DNA of 64,000 nt from Ramlibacter alkalitolerans. GTDB taxonomy: Bacteria; Pseudomonadota; Gammaproteobacteria; Burkholderiales; Burkholderiaceae_C. Of the stretch, positions 6,687 through 18,472 are shown piece by piece. Both the position numbers and the translations under genes were made by a program. The notes under the pieces were generated by a model. The model ran no database searches, was not told the DNA's origin, and saw only the letters and a list, made by a program, of their open reading frames with translations. Location of the stretch: positions 212,602 to 276,601 of the forward strand of contig NZ_JAEQND010000010.1 in the NCBI RefSeq assembly GCF_016722765.1. The letters are read 5' to 3'. The first letter of the stretch is position 1, and the number at the start of each line of letters is the position of its first letter.

Positions 6687-9302
6687 ATGGACGAAAAGTA
6701 CAACCACCTCGCCGTCGAAAAGGCCGCGCAGGACGAATGGACCGCGCGGGATGCCTACCGCGTGACCGAGGACCCGCGCAAGAAGAAGTTCTACGCCTGT
6801 TCCATGCTGCCCTATCCCTCCGGCAAGCTGCACATGGGCCACGTGCGCAACTACACGATCAACGACATGTTGACGCGCTACCTGCGCATGAACGGCTACA
6901 ACGTGCTGATGCCCATGGGCTGGGACGCCTTCGGCCTGCCGGCGGAGAACGCGGCGCTGAAGAACGGCGTGCCCCCGGCGAAGTGGACGTACGAGAACAT
7001 CGCGTACATGAAGGGCCAGATGCAGGCCATGGGCCTGGCGATCGACTGGTCGCGCGAGATCGCCACCTGCGACCCGTCCTACTACAAGTGGAACCAGTGG
7101 CTGTTCCTCAAGATGCTGGAAAAGGGCATCGCCTACCGCAAGACCCAGGTCGTCAACTGGGACCCGGTGGACCAGACGGTGCTGGCCAACGAGCAGGTGA
7201 TCGATGGCAAGGGCTGGCGCACCGGCGCGGTGGTGGAAAAACGCGAGATCCCCGGCTACTACCTGAAGATCACCGACTACGCGCAGGAACTGCTCGATTA
7301 CGTGCAGAAGGACCTGGAGGGCTGGCCCGAGCGCGTCAAGCTGATGCAGGAGAACTGGATCGGCCGCAGCGAGGGCGTGCGCTTCGCGTTCCCGCACGAC
7401 ATCCGCGGTGACGACGGCCAGTTGATCGGCGACGGCCGCATGTACGTGTTCACCACGCGCGCCGACACGATCATGGGCGTGACCTTCTGCGCCGTGGCAC
7501 CGGAACACCCGCTCGCGCTGCATGCCGCGAAAACCAATCCGAAACTCGCGCAGTTCATCGAGGAGTGCAAGAAGGGCGGCACCACCGAGGCCGAACTCGC
7601 GCTGCGCGAGAAGGAGGGCATGCCCACCGGCCTGAAGGTGATGCACCCGATCTCCGGCGAGAAGGTGGAGGTCTGGGTCGGCAACTACGTCCTCATGGGC
7701 TACGGCGACGGCGCCGTGATGGGCGTGCCGGGCCACGACGAGCGCGACTTCGCCTTCGCGCTGAAGTACGGCCTGCCCATCATCCAGGTGATCCACGTCG
7801 ACGGCCAGGCCTACGACTACAAGCGCTGGCAGGAGTGGTATGCCGACAAGGAGAACGGCGTCACCATCAACTCCGACATCTTCAGCGGCTTCAACTACAA
7901 GGACGCCGTGAAGGCGGTGGCGCACCACCTGGAGCAGAAGGGGCTGGGCGAGAAGAAGACGACCTGGCGCCTGCGCGACTGGGGCATCAGCCGCCAGCGC
8001 TACTGGGGCACGCCGATCCCGATCATCCACTGCGACGAGCACGGCGCCGTGCCCGTGCCGGAACGGGATCTGCCCGTGGTGCTGCCGCAGGACTGTGTGC
8101 CCGACGGCACCGGCAACCCGCTGAACAAGCGCGAGGACTTCCTGGCCTGCAGCTGCCCGGTGTGCGGCAAGCCGGCGCGCCGCGAGACCGACACGATGGA
8201 CACCTTCGTCGATTCGTCGTGGTACTTCATGCGCTACTGCGACCCGAGGAACGACGCGAAGATGGTCGCCGAAGGCACGCAGTACTGGATGCCGATGGAC
8301 CAGTACATCGGCGGCATCGAGCACGCCATCCTGCACCTGCTGTACGCGCGCTTCTGGACCAAGGTGATGCGCGACGTCGGCCTGGTGCAGATCGCCGAGC
8401 CCTTCACGAAGCTGCTGACGCAGGGCATGGTGCTGAACGAGGCGTTCTCGCGCACCGCCACCGGCAAGCAGTACTTCTGGGCCCACGAACTCGACATCGC
8501 GCGCGACGAGCACGCCAACGTGATCTCCGCCACCGCCAAGGCGGACGGCCAGCCGGTCCTGTACGAGGGCTGGACGACCATGTCCAAGTCCAAGAACAAC
8601 GGCGTCGACCCGCAGGACCTGATCGAGAAGTACGGCGCCGACACGGCGCGCCTGTACACGATGTTCACGGCCCCGCCGGAAGCGACGCTGGAGTGGAACG
8701 ACGCCGCGCTGGAAGGCAGTTATCGCTTCCTGCGCCGGGTGTGGAACTTCGGGTTGCGGCTGGGGGCGCCGGGCGAGTCGCAGGCGGGGGCGGCCGGCAA
8801 GCAGTCGCAGGCCCTGCGGCGCGAGATCCACATGGTGCTGCGCCAGGTCGACTACGACTACCAGCGCATGCAATACAACACGGTCGTCTCCGGCGCGATG
8901 AAGATGCTCAACGCGCTGGAGGACTTCAAGGGGGCCGACGAGCCCGGCGCCGATGCCGCGCTGCGGGAAGGCTTCGGCATCCTGCTGCGGGTGCTGTATC
9001 CGGTCACGCCGCACGTCACGCACGCGCTGTGGAAGGAGCTGGGTTACGCCGGCACGCAGGGCGAGCTGCTCGACGCGCCGTGGCCGCAGGTCGACGAGGG
9101 CGCGCTGAAGCAGGACGAGGTCGAACTCGTGCTGCAGGTGAACGGCAAGATGCGCGGCTCCATCCTGGTGCCGGCGGGCGCGGACAAGGCGCAGATCGAG
9201 AAGATCGCGCTGGCCAGCGAGCCGTTCCAGAAGTTCGCCAACGGCGCGGCGGCGAAGAAGGTGATCGTGGTGCCGGGACGGCTGGTCAACGTCGTCGTAT
9301 GA
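6687..9302 (+). CDS. leuS: Leucyl-tRNA synthetase
   Basis: This class Ia synthetase of 871 residues charges tRNA-Leu. The HIGH-type motif is KLHMGH (His49/His52), the large CP1 editing domain lies roughly between residues 220 and 420 ([14 protein letters not shown] and [17 protein letters not shown] are visible), and the KMSKS-type loop MSKSKNN starts at 632. The length is normal for bacteria. Its TGA overlaps the lptE ATG, so the two are cotranscribed, as in most proteobacteria. A long open frame on the opposite strand is a GC-rich shadow. Confidence 0.97.
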   Translation: MDEKYNHLAVEKAAQDEWTARDAYRVTEDPRKKKFYACSMLPYPSGKLHMGHVRNYTINDMLTRYLRMNGYNVLMPMGWDAFGLPAENAALKNGVPPAKWTYENIAYMKGQMQAMGLAIDWSREIATCDPSYYKWNQWLFLKMLEKGIAYRKTQVVNWDPVDQTVLANEQVIDGKGWRTGAVVEKREIPGYYLKITDYAQELLDYVQKDLEGWPERVKLMQENWIGRSEGVRFAFPHDIRGDDGQLIGDGRMYVFTTRADTIMGVTFCAVAPEHPLALHAAKTNPKLAQFIEECKKGGTTEAELALREKEGMPTGLKVMHPISGEKVEVWVGNYVLMGYGDGAVMGVPGHDERDFAFALKYGLPIIQVIHVDGQAYDYKRWQEWYADKENGVTINSDIFSGFNYKDAVKAVAHHLEQKGLGEKKTTWRLRDWGISRQRYWGTPIPIIHCDEHGAVPVPERDLPVVLPQDCVPDGTGNPLNKREDFLACSCPVCGKPARRETDTMDTFVDSSWYFMRYCDPRNDAKMVAEGTQYWMPMDQYIGGIEHAILHLLYARFWTKVMRDVGLVQIAEPFTKLLTQGMVLNEAFSRTATGKQYFWAHELDIARDEHANVISATAKADGQPVLYEGWTTMSKSKNNGVDPQDLIEKYGADTARLYTMFTAPPEATLEWNDAALEGSYRFLRRVWNFGLRLGAPGESQAGAAGKQSQALRREIHMVLRQVDYDYQRMQYNTVVSGAMKMLNALEDFKGADEPGADAALREGFGILLRVLYPVTPHVTHALWKELGYAGTQGELLDAPWPQVDEGALKQDEVELVLQVNGKMRGSILVPAGADKAQIEKIALASEPFQKFANGAAAKKVIVVPGRLVNVVV

Positions 9303-9796
9303 AGCGCCGGCTGCTTCTTGCCGCGGTCGCCGCGGCGCTGCTGGCCGGCTGCGGCTTCCAGTTGCGCCAGGCGCCGGACTTCGTGTTCGATTCGATCGCG
9401 ATCAATGCCCCGTCCACCTCGCCCCTCGCGAACGAACTGCGGCGCAGCCTGGCCGCCGACGGCCGCGTGCGCGTGCTGCCCGCGGGCACGGACGCCGCGC
9501 AGGCGAACGTGGTGCTGGAGGTGCCCACCGAGTTGCGCGAGAAGGTGGTGGTGGGCCTCAACGCGAGCGGGCAGGTGCGCGAATTCCAGCTGCGCACGCG
9601 CATCCACTTCCGCGTGCGCACCGGCCGGGGCAAGGAGCTGATCCCCGACACGGAACTGCTGCAGCAGCGCGACATCAGCTTCAACGAGTCGGCGGTGCTG
9701 GCCAAGGAAGCCGAGGAGGCGCTCCTGTACCGCGACATGCAGGCCGACCTCGTGCAGCAGCTCATGCGGCGGCTCGCGGCCATCCGCACCCTGTAA
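9299..9796 (+). CDS. lptE: LPS-assembly lipoprotein LptE (RlpB)
   Basis: This 165-residue outer-membrane lipoprotein plugs the LptD barrel and delivers lipopolysaccharide to the cell surface. The signal peptide ends in LLAGC (Cys18), directly followed by the family-typical [10 protein letters not shown]. The mature part shows the alternating strand pattern and ends with the helix region [17 protein letters not shown]. It overlaps leuS by 4 nt. The usual next gene, holA, is displaced here by an aminotransferase gene and a hairpin repeat. lptA and lptB lie about 29 kb further on. Confidence 0.92.
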   Translation: MKRRLLLAAVAAALLAGCGFQLRQAPDFVFDSIAINAPSTSPLANELRRSLAADGRVRVLPAGTDAAQANVVLEVPTELREKVVVGLNASGQVREFQLRTRIHFRVRTGRGKELIPDTELLQQRDISFNESAVLAKEAEEALLYRDMQADLVQQLMRRLAAIRTL

Positions 9797-9965
9797 GACA
9801 CCTCCGGACGGCTGTCGCCGGGCGCCTGCACGGCGTGCCCGGCGCCTCCTACGCCCGCGCTGCCCCGGCGGTGGGAACCTTGCGTGTACGTTGCCGTGCC
9901 GACGCGCTTGCGTGCGCGCCGTGCCGCGGCCCATCTCGGACAGGAACGTCGTCGGGAGCTGTCGC

Positions 9966-11255
9966 ATGGATGCCATCGGATCGCCTGCTTCGCAGGACTT
10001 CATCCAGAAGGAGGCGCGCTACGGTGCGCGCAACTATGCGCCGGTGCCGGTGGTGGTGGACCATGCGAAGGACTGCCTGGTCTGGGATGTCGATGGCAAG
10101 GAGTACATCGACATGATGAGCGCGTACTCCTCGGTCAGCCACGGCCACCTGCATCCGCGCATCGTCGCCGCGGCGCAGCGCCAGCTTCAGAAGGTGGCCG
10201 TGATGTCCCGCGCCTACTACGGCACCACGCTCGGCCCGTTGCTGGAGAAACTGAGCGAGGTCACCGGCTTCGAGCGCGCGTTGCCGATGAACACCGGCGC
10301 CGAGGCGGTGGAGACGGCGATCAAGTGCGCGCGCCGCTGGGGCCATCGCGTCAAGGGCATTCCCGACGGCCAGCAGAAGATCCTGGTGGCGCGCGGCAAC
10401 TTCCACGGCCGCACCACCACCATCATCGGGTTCTCGAGCGAGGAGGACTACCGCAGCGGCTTCGGCCCCTTCGACGGCGGCTTCCAGCCCTTCGACTACG
10501 GCGACATGGAAAGCGTGAAGGCTGCGGCCACCGGGGACACCTGCGCGGTGCTGATCGAGCCGATCCAGGGCGAAGCCGGCGTGATCGTGCCTCCGCCCGG
10601 GTTCTTCCAGCAACTGCGGGCCTGGTGCACGCGCAACCAGGTGCTGCTGATCGACGACGAGGTGCAGGCGGGCCTGGGGCGCACGGGCAAGTGGTTCGCC
10701 TTCGAGCATGAAGGCATCCGGCCCGACGCACTGATCCTGGGCAAGGCGCTGGGCGGCGGCCTGCTGCCCGTGAGCGCCTTCTGTGCCGACGACGCGGTGA
10801 TGCAGGTGTTCGTGCCGAACAGCCACGGATCGACCTTCGGCGGCAACGCACTGGCGGCGGCGGTGGCCCTGGAGGGGCTGAAGGTGCTGCAGGAGGAGGG
10901 CCTGGTCGCGCACTGCGCGGAGAAGGGCGAGTACCTGTTCCGGCGCCTGCGCGAGGTGCAGGCGGAACTCGCCCCCCTGATCCGCGACGTGCGCGGCCGC
11001 GGACTGTGGATCGGCGTCGACATCGAGCCCTCCTGCACCACCGCGCGCGACCTGGTGGAGCGCCTGGCCGCGCATGGCGTGCTGTCCAAGGAGACGCACG
11101 ACACCGTGATCCGCTTCGCGCCCCCGCTCACGATCCCCTTCGACCTGATGGACCGCGCCGTCGACATCTTCCACCGCGTCGCCCGCGAGAAGTACCAGGA
11201 GCTGGGGCTGGGGAGGAGGGCGTCGTCGTCGAATGGGGCGAAGGCCACGGTGTAA
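9966..11255 (+). CDS. rocD: Class III aminotransferase, ornithine-oxo-acid type
   Basis: This PLP enzyme of 429 residues probably converts ornithine and 2-oxoglutarate to glutamate 5-semialdehyde and glutamate. FIQKEARYGARNYAPVPVV and AYSSVSHGHLHPRI strongly resemble ornithine aminotransferases. The cofactor Lys is about residue 260 in LGKALGGG, preceded by IDDEVQAGLGRTGK. GGGAG seven nt before the ATG at 9966 supports the start. It lies between lptE and holA, which are normally adjacent, so it may be an insertion. proA, which handles the same semialdehyde, is 1.4 kb downstream. A succinylornithine or other class III specificity is less likely. Confidence 0.85.
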   Translation: MDAIGSPASQDFIQKEARYGARNYAPVPVVVDHAKDCLVWDVDGKEYIDMMSAYSSVSHGHLHPRIVAAAQRQLQKVAVMSRAYYGTTLGPLLEKLSEVTGFERALPMNTGAEAVETAIKCARRWGHRVKGIPDGQQKILVARGNFHGRTTTIIGFSSEEDYRSGFGPFDGGFQPFDYGDMESVKAAATGDTCAVLIEPIQGEAGVIVPPPGFFQQLRAWCTRNQVLLIDDEVQAGLGRTGKWFAFEHEGIRPDALILGKALGGGLLPVSAFCADDAVMQVFVPNSHGSTFGGNALAAAVALEGLKVLQEEGLVAHCAEKGEYLFRRLREVQAELAPLIRDVRGRGLWIGVDIEPSCTTARDLVERLAAHGVLSKETHDTVIRFAPPLTIPFDLMDRAVDIFHRVAREKYQELGLGRRASSSNGAKATV

Positions 11256-11262
11256 CAGCCAG

Positions 11263-11377
11263 ACAGCCGAACACAGAAGCCGCAAAAGTTACGCAAAAGC
11301 CGCAGAAGAACATCCATCCTGAGTGGGTTCCCTTTTGCGGCTTTTGCATAACCTTTGCGGCTTTTGCGTTCGGTTGT
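11263..11377. repeat. CGCAAAAG-type long inverted repeat, copy A
   Basis: Two arms of about 47 nt, each with four CGCAAAAG-like octamers, are inverted around a spacer of about 20 nt. The outer ends ACAGCCGAAC and GTTCGGTTGT are near-perfect complements, the best-preserved termini of the four copies. It fills the space between rocD (stop 11255) and holA (start 11408). It contains no gene. Confidence 0.85.
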
Positions 11378-11407
11378 CCGTCCCCTGCGACGCTTAAACT
11401 TGCCGCC

Positions 11408-12514
11408 ATGCAACTCGGCCCCGCGCAACTCACGCAACACCTGCAGCGGGGACTTCGGCCGCTGTACATGCTGCACGGCGACGAGCCGCTGCTGGTGCAG
11501 GAGGCTGCCGATGCGATCCGGGCGGCGGCGCGGGCGCAGGGCTTCGCGGAGCGCACCGTCCACACGGTGGCGGGCGCGCATTTCGACTGGAGTGCCGTGC
11601 TGGCCGCGGGCGGCTCGCTGAGCCTGTTCGCCGACAAGCAGGTCGTGGAGATCCGCATTCCTTCCGGCAAGCCCGGCAAGGAGGGCGGGGCGGCCCTGCA
11701 GCAGATCGCCGAAGGCGCCGCCGGCAACGACAGCACGCTCACCCTGGTGCTGCTGCCTAAGCTCGATTTCCAGACCCGCAAGACCGCATGGTTCGCCGCC
11801 CTCGAAGGCAACGGCGTGGCCATCGAACTGCCCCCGGTGGAACGCGGCGCGCTGCCGCAATGGATCGCGCAGCGCCTGGCGCAGCAGGGCCAGCGCGTGG
11901 CCGCCGGCGAGGAAGGGCAGCGCACGCTGCAGTTCTTCGCCGATCGCGTCGAAGGCAACCTGCTGGCCGCGCACCAGGAGATCCAGAAGCTCGCGCTGCT
12001 GCATCCGGCCGGCGAACTGCGCTTCGAGCAGGTCGAGTCGGCGGTGCTGAACGTGGCGCGCTACGACGTGTTCAAGCTGTCGGAGGCGGTGCTGGCCGGC
12101 AATGCGGCACGCGTGCAGCGCATGCTCGAAGGCCTGGAGGCGGAAGGCGAGGCGGCGGTGCTGGTGCACTACACGCTGGCTGAGGACATCCGGGCGTTGA
12201 AGCGCGTGAAGGACGCGATGGCGGCCGGCCGGCCGCTGCCGATGGCGCTGCGGGAGCAGCGGGTGTGGGGCCCCAGGGAAAAGCTGTTCGAGCGGGTGCT
12301 GCCGCGGCTGGACGCGAAAGTCATGGAGCGGCTGCTGCATGCGGCGCACCTGGTGGACGGCATCGTGAAGGGCTTGAAGCAGCCGGAGTGGCCGACGGAT
12401 GCGTGGCAGGCGCTGCACCGGCTGGCGATGGACCTCTGCCTGGCTGTCGCGGTGGTTCCTTCCTCCCCCTCCGGGGGAGGGCCGGGGTGGGGGCGCCCGG
12501 GCGCTCGCACCTGA
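11408..12514 (+). CDS. holA: DNA polymerase III subunit delta
   Basis: This clamp-loader subunit opens the beta sliding clamp. The 368-residue protein shows the family N-terminus ([20 protein letters not shown], then [15 protein letters not shown]), [13 protein letters not shown] in the middle and the collar-domain motif [14 protein letters not shown]. The last 18 or so residues (from [13 protein letters not shown]) and the stop codon are encoded by a GC-rich repeat (12462-12619), so the natural C-terminus has been extended or replaced. No Shine-Dalgarno sequence precedes the ATG. A hairpin repeat separates it from the gene upstream. Confidence 0.9.
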   Translation: MQLGPAQLTQHLQRGLRPLYMLHGDEPLLVQEAADAIRAAARAQGFAERTVHTVAGAHFDWSAVLAAGGSLSLFADKQVVEIRIPSGKPGKEGGAALQQIAEGAAGNDSTLTLVLLPKLDFQTRKTAWFAALEGNGVAIELPPVERGALPQWIAQRLAQQGQRVAAGEEGQRTLQFFADRVEGNLLAAHQEIQKLALLHPAGELRFEQVESAVLNVARYDVFKLSEAVLAGNAARVQRMLEGLEAEGEAAVLVHYTLAEDIRALKRVKDAMAAGRPLPMALREQRVWGPREKLFERVLPRLDAKVMERLLHAAHLVDGIVKGLKQPEWPTDAWQALHRLAMDLCLAVAVVPSSPSGGGPGWGRPGART

Positions 12515-12619
12515 GCTGCGCCGGGGCGAGGCAGCCCTCACGCCGGCCCTCTCCCGCAAGCGGGAGAGGAGAGGGGAGTGGGAGCGCCCCCACCCTGCCC
12601 TCCCCCGGAGGGGGAGGGA
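12462..12619. repeat. GC-rich inverted repeat overlapping the holA 3' end
   Basis: The arm at 12462-12496 (CCTCCCCCTCCGGGGGAGG, then GGGGTGGGGGCGC) is inverted at 12584-12618. A central hairpin CCTCTCCCGC-AA-GCGGGAGAGG lies at 12548-12569. One arm codes for the C-terminus of holA. A single arm of the same family lies inside the methyltransferase gene at 41418-41458. Confidence 0.8.
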
Positions 12620-12633
12620 AAAAGACAAACGGG

Positions 12634-12639
12634 GATAAT
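12634..12639 (+). promoter_or_regulatory. -10-like GATAAT close to the proA start
   Basis: GATAAT ends 6 nt before the proA ATG, with no Shine-Dalgarno sequence between. It directly follows the GC-rich repeat, which may therefore border or supply the rest of the promoter. Confidence 0.4.
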
Positions 12640-12645
12640 CCACCC

Positions 12646-13926
12646 ATGAACGCCCTGAACGTCGCCGAATACATGCACACCCTGGGCCTGCAGGCCCGGC
12701 AGGCGTCCGCGCGCATGGCTTCGGCGTCGGCGGCCGAGAAGAGCAGCGCGCTGCGCGCCCTGGCGGCGCTGCTGCGCGCCAACGTCGCCAGCCTGCAATC
12801 CGACAACGCGAAGGACATCGAGCGCGCCACCGCGGCGGGCTTGACCGCGCCCATGGTGGACCGCCTCAAGCTCACGCCCAAGATCATCGAGACCCTCGCC
12901 GTCGGCTGCGAGCAGCTCGCCACCATGCCGGACATCATCGGCGAGGTGATCGGCATGAAGCAGCAGCCCAGCGGCATCCGCGTCGGCCAGATGCGCGTGC
13001 CGCTCGGCGTGTTCGGCATGATCTTCGAGAGCCGCCCCAACGTGACGATCGAGGCCGCGAGCCTGTCGATCAAGAGCGGCAATGCCTGCATCCTGCGCGG
13101 CGGCTCCGAGGCGATCGAATCGAACAAGGCGCTGGCCCGCCTGGTGCAGCAGGCGCTGGCCGACGCGGGCCTGCCGTCCGAGGCGGTGCAACTGGTGCAG
13201 ACCACCGACCGGGAAGCGGTCGGGCACCTGATCGCCATGCCCGAATCGGTGGACGTGATCATCCCGCGCGGCGGCAAGGGCCTGATCGAGCGCATCAGCC
13301 GCGAGGCGAAGGTGCCCGTCATCAAGCACCTCGATGGCAACTGCCACACCTACGTCGACGATCCCTGCGACCTCGCGCTCGCCGTGCGCGTCACCGACAA
13401 CGCCAAGACGCAGAAATACAGCCCCTGCAACGCGAGCGAAGGCCTGCTGGTCGCACGCGGCGTGGCGCGTGCCTTCCTGCCGCAGATCGGCGCCGTGTTC
13501 GCGGCCAAGGGCGTGGAGATGCGCTGCGACGCCGAGGCCGGGGCGATCCTGCGGGAGGTGGCGGACGCGAACGTGCAGGAGGCGACCGAGCAGGACTGGT
13601 CGGAGGAATACCTGGCGCCCATCATCAGCGTGAAGGTGGTGGCCGGCATCGACGAGGCCATCGCCCACATCAACCGCTACTCCTCGCACCACACCGACGC
13701 GATCCTCACGCGCGACCACGTGCATGCGCAGCGCTTCCTGCGCGAGGTGGACTCGGCCAGCGTGATGGTCAACACCAGCACGCGCTTCGCCGACGGCTTC
13801 GAGTACGGCCTGGGCGCGGAGATCGGCATCAGCACCGACAAGTTCCACGCGCGCGGGCCGGTGGGCCTCGAGGGCCTGACCTCGCTGAAGTGGATCGTCC
13901 TGGGCAACGGCGAGGTGCGGACCTGA
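12646..13926 (+). CDS. proA: Glutamate-5-semialdehyde dehydrogenase (gamma-glutamyl phosphate reductase)
   Basis: This 426-residue enzyme performs the second step of proline synthesis, reducing glutamyl-5-phosphate with NADPH to the semialdehyde. The catalytic Cys is about residue 261 in [27 protein letters not shown] and [10 protein letters not shown] are family signatures. The start at 12646 has no ribosome binding site but a -10-like box just upstream. The gene follows holA in other betaproteobacteria as well. The aminotransferase at 9966 could feed the same product pool from ornithine. Confidence 0.96.
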   Translation: MNALNVAEYMHTLGLQARQASARMASASAAEKSSALRALAALLRANVASLQSDNAKDIERATAAGLTAPMVDRLKLTPKIIETLAVGCEQLATMPDIIGEVIGMKQQPSGIRVGQMRVPLGVFGMIFESRPNVTIEAASLSIKSGNACILRGGSEAIESNKALARLVQQALADAGLPSEAVQLVQTTDREAVGHLIAMPESVDVIIPRGGKGLIERISREAKVPVIKHLDGNCHTYVDDPCDLALAVRVTDNAKTQKYSPCNASEGLLVARGVARAFLPQIGAVFAAKGVEMRCDAEAGAILREVADANVQEATEQDWSEEYLAPIISVKVVAGIDEAIAHINRYSSHHTDAILTRDHVHAQRFLREVDSASVMVNTSTRFADGFEYGLGAEIGISTDKFHARGPVGLEGLTSLKWIVLGNGEVRT

Positions 13927-13967
13927 CGGCCGTGCCTCTTGCAACCCGGTCGCCTGCCCTCAGCTCC

Positions 13968-13973
13968 TAGAAT
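13968..13973 (+). promoter_or_regulatory. Candidate -10 element upstream of gshA
   Basis: TAGAAT followed by CCCCC lies 51 nt before the gshA ATG in the proA-gshA gap. The -35 region is not recognisable. Confidence 0.3.
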
Positions 13974-14024
13974 CCCCCGGGTGGGCGTCCGCCCGGAGAC
14001 ACAGAAGAACGAGGCCCAGGCCGC

Positions 14025-15320
14025 ATGGTTCCGCATCTCATCACGGCCCTGACCGGCCCGATCAACGAGCTCGAGCAGCGCATCCTCGAATCCATGCCGG
14101 CGGTGGAACGCTGGTTCCGCCTCGAATGGATGGAGCACACGCCGCCGTTCTACTGCTCGGTGGACATCCGCAACGCCGGCTTCAAGCTGGCCCCGGTCGA
14201 CACCAACCTCTATCCCGGCGGCTGGAACCACCTGACCGAGGAGATGCTGCCGCTCGCGGTGCAGGCCGCCATGGCCGCGGTGGAGAAGATCTGCCCCGAG
14301 GCCAAGAACCTGCTGATCGTGCCGGAGAACGAGAAGCGCAGCAGTTCCTACCTGAGCAACATCGCGCAGCTGCAGCGCATCTTCCGCATGGCCGGCCTCA
14401 ACGTGCGGGTGGGCTCGATCGACCCCGACATCAAGAAGCCGACCACGATCGCGCTGCCGCACGACGACCCGATCACGCTGGAACCGGTGGTGCGCAGCAA
14501 GCGGCGCCTGGGCCTGAAGAACTTCGACCCCTGCACGATCCTGCTGAACAACGACCTCACGGCCGGCCCGCCCGGCATCCTGGAGGACCTGCACGAGCAG
14601 TACCTGCTGCCGCCGCTGCACGCCGGCTGGTCGGTACGGCGCAAGAGCCGCCACTTCCAGAGCTACGAGGACGTCGCCAAGCGCTTCGGCAAGATGCTGG
14701 GCATCGACCCCTGGCTGGTCAATCCGCTGTTCAACCGCTGCGGCGAGCTCGAATTCGGCAAGGAAGAGGGCCTGGAGTGCCTGCGCACCAACGTCGATGC
14801 GCTGATGGCCAAGATCCGCAAGAAGTACAAGGAATACGGCATCAACGAGAAGCCCTTCGTCATCGTCAAGGCCGACTACGGTAGCGAGGGCATGGGCATC
14901 ATGACGGTGCGCGACGTCAAGGACCTCGACCAGATCCGGCAGCGGCCGAAGAACAAGCCGCCGGTGGTCAAGGGCGGCAAGGCCATCACCGACGTGATCA
15001 TCCAGGAAGGGGTGCTCACGGCCGAACGGATCCACGAGGCGGTGGCGGAACCGGTGGTCTACACGATGGACCGCTACGTGGTCGGCGGCTTCTACCGCGT
15101 GCATGCCGACCGCGGCATCGACGAGAACCTCAACGCGCCCGGCGCCACTTTCGTGCCACTGGCGTTCGCCGAGAGTACGCACTTACCTCAGCCCGCGCAG
15201 AAGCCGGGCGCGAGTGCGCCGAACCGCTTCTACATGTACGGCGTGATCGGCCGGCTGGCCATGCTGGCCGCGAGCTACGAACTGGAAGCGACCGATCCCG
15301 AAGCGGAAACCTATGACTGA
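14025..15320 (+). CDS. gshA: Glutamate-cysteine ligase
   Basis: This 431-residue enzyme makes gamma-glutamylcysteine, the first step of glutathione synthesis. It belongs to the betaproteobacterial/Acidithiobacillus class, not the E. coli GshA fold class. Visible family stretches are APVDTNLYPGGWNHLTEE, PENEKRSSSYLSNI and VKADYGSEGMGIMTVRD, the last probably in the ATP-binding part. The start is the ATG at 14025 with AGGCC upstream. kup and then gshB follow on the same strand, so both glutathione steps flank a potassium transporter. Confidence 0.9.
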   Translation: MVPHLITALTGPINELEQRILESMPAVERWFRLEWMEHTPPFYCSVDIRNAGFKLAPVDTNLYPGGWNHLTEEMLPLAVQAAMAAVEKICPEAKNLLIVPENEKRSSSYLSNIAQLQRIFRMAGLNVRVGSIDPDIKKPTTIALPHDDPITLEPVVRSKRRLGLKNFDPCTILLNNDLTAGPPGILEDLHEQYLLPPLHAGWSVRRKSRHFQSYEDVAKRFGKMLGIDPWLVNPLFNRCGELEFGKEEGLECLRTNVDALMAKIRKKYKEYGINEKPFVIVKADYGSEGMGIMTVRDVKDLDQIRQRPKNKPPVVKGGKAITDVIIQEGVLTAERIHEAVAEPVVYTMDRYVVGGFYRVHADRGIDENLNAPGATFVPLAFAESTHLPQPAQKPGASAPNRFYMYGVIGRLAMLAASYELEATDPEAETYD

Positions 15321-15441
15321 CGGATGCGCCCGGACGAGTCGCCGGCCGGCGACATGCGCCCATCCGCAAGCGCGCTCGGGCGCACAATAGCGGTCCCAAG
15401 TTCAAGACCCTGCCGGACCCCGCGTCCGGGACGGGGCTGTC

Positions 15442-17310
<1,869 letters not shown>

Positions 17311-17365
17311 GGCTTTCCGGCGGGCGCCGGGCTCCCCGCGGGCTTTTGTGCCAAAGTAGCCGGCG

Positions 17366-18328
17366 ATGAACATCCTCTTCGTCGCCGACCCGCTCGAGGT
17401 CTTCCGGATCTACAAGGACACCACCTTCTCCATGATGCGCGAGGCGCAGCGGCGCGGCCACCGCATCGCGGCCTGCGAGCCGCGCCACCTCACCTGGCGC
17501 TCCGGCGACCGGGTGCATGCCGACATCCGCGAGATCGCGCTCACGGGCGTCGAGGAGGAGTGGTTCCAGGTGCGCCAGACGAGCGTGAAGCCGCTGAAGG
17601 ACTTCGACGCGGTGGTCATGCGCAAGGACCCGCCCTTCGACAGCGAGTACTTCTACGCCACGCACCTGCTGGAGCAGGCCGAGCGCGAGGGTGCCCGGGT
17701 CTTCAACCGGCCGGCGGCCCTGCGCGATCATCCGGAAAAGCTGGCGATCATGGAGTTCCCGCAGTTCGTGAGCGCCACGCTCGTCACGCGCTCGGCCGAC
17801 GAGGTGCGGCGCTTCCACGAGGAGCATGGCGACATCATCCTCAAGCCACTGGATGGCATGGGCGGCATGGGCATCTTCCGGGTCGGGCCGGACGGCATGA
17901 ACCTGGGCTCGATCATCGAGACGCTCAACCAGCAGGGCACGACGACCATCATGGTGCAGCGCTTCGTGCCGGAGATCTCGCAGGGCGACAAGCGCGTGCT
18001 GGTGATCGGGGGGCAGGTGGTGCCTTATTGCCTGGCGCGCATCCCGCAAGGCAGCGAGATCCGCGGCAACCTGGCGGCCGGCGGCAAGGGCGTGGCGCAG
18101 CCGATCTCGGAGCGCGACCGCGAGATCGCCGAAACCATCGGCCCGCGCCTGGCCGAACGCGGCCTGCTGCTGATCGGCCTGGACGTGATCGGCGACTGCC
18201 TCACCGAAATCAACGTCACGTCCCCCACCTGCTTCCAGGAAATCACGCAGCAGACCGGCTTCGACGTCCCGGCGATGTTCGTCGATGCGCTTGAAGAGGC
18301 CGTGGATCGGGATCGGACGGTGCTGTAG
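17366..18328 (+). CDS. gshB: Glutathione synthetase
   Basis: This ATP-grasp enzyme of 320 residues joins glycine to gamma-glutamylcysteine. MNILFVADPLEVFRIYKDTT, MRKDPPFDSEYFYATHLLE and LKPLDGMGGMGIFRV (glycine-rich ATP loop) are characteristic. The terminal part shows GLDVIGDCLTEINVTSPTC with the Mg2+-binding Asp/Glu/Asn set. It begins 55 nt after kup, without an obvious Shine-Dalgarno sequence. A hairpin repeat (copy B) lies between its stop and the convergent amidotransferase gene. Confidence 0.96.
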   Translation: MNILFVADPLEVFRIYKDTTFSMMREAQRRGHRIAACEPRHLTWRSGDRVHADIREIALTGVEEEWFQVRQTSVKPLKDFDAVVMRKDPPFDSEYFYATHLLEQAEREGARVFNRPAALRDHPEKLAIMEFPQFVSATLVTRSADEVRRFHEEHGDIILKPLDGMGGMGIFRVGPDGMNLGSIIETLNQQGTTTIMVQRFVPEISQGDKRVLVIGGQVVPYCLARIPQGSEIRGNLAAGGKGVAQPISERDREIAETIGPRLAERGLLLIGLDVIGDCLTEINVTSPTCFQEITQQTGFDVPAMFVDALEEAVDRDRTVL

Positions 18329-18336
18329 ATACCCCT

Positions 18337-18463
18337 AACGCAGAAGCCGCAAAAGCAACGCAAAAGCCGCGAAAGGACATCCTTCGGGGAAAAGGAAATC
18401 CTTGATTTTCTTGCCCCCTTTTGCGGCTTTTGCGAAACCTTTGCGGCCTTTGCGTTCGGTTGT
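18337..18463. repeat. CGCAAAAG-type long inverted repeat, copy B
   Basis: The left arm at 18337-18375 and right arm at 18416-18463 are inverted copies of the four-octamer pattern, with a 40-nt spacer. The right end GTTCGGTTGT matches copy A; the left terminal decamer is lost. It lies between convergent gshB and the amidotransferase gene, 10 nt from each stop. Confidence 0.85.
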
Positions 18464-18472
18464 CGGGAATTT

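Noticed and set aside
6444..9023. 859-codon open frame opposite leuS
   Set aside because: It is exactly antisense to a clear leucyl-tRNA synthetase gene, is His/Val/Leu-biased as expected for a high-GC shadow frame, and has no domain or ribosome binding site.
11263..11377. The CGCAAAAG arrays as CRISPR or origin iterons
   Set aside because: The octamers occur as inverted arms in four dispersed places, not as one direct array with spacers, and no replication-initiator gene or DnaA boxes are near.
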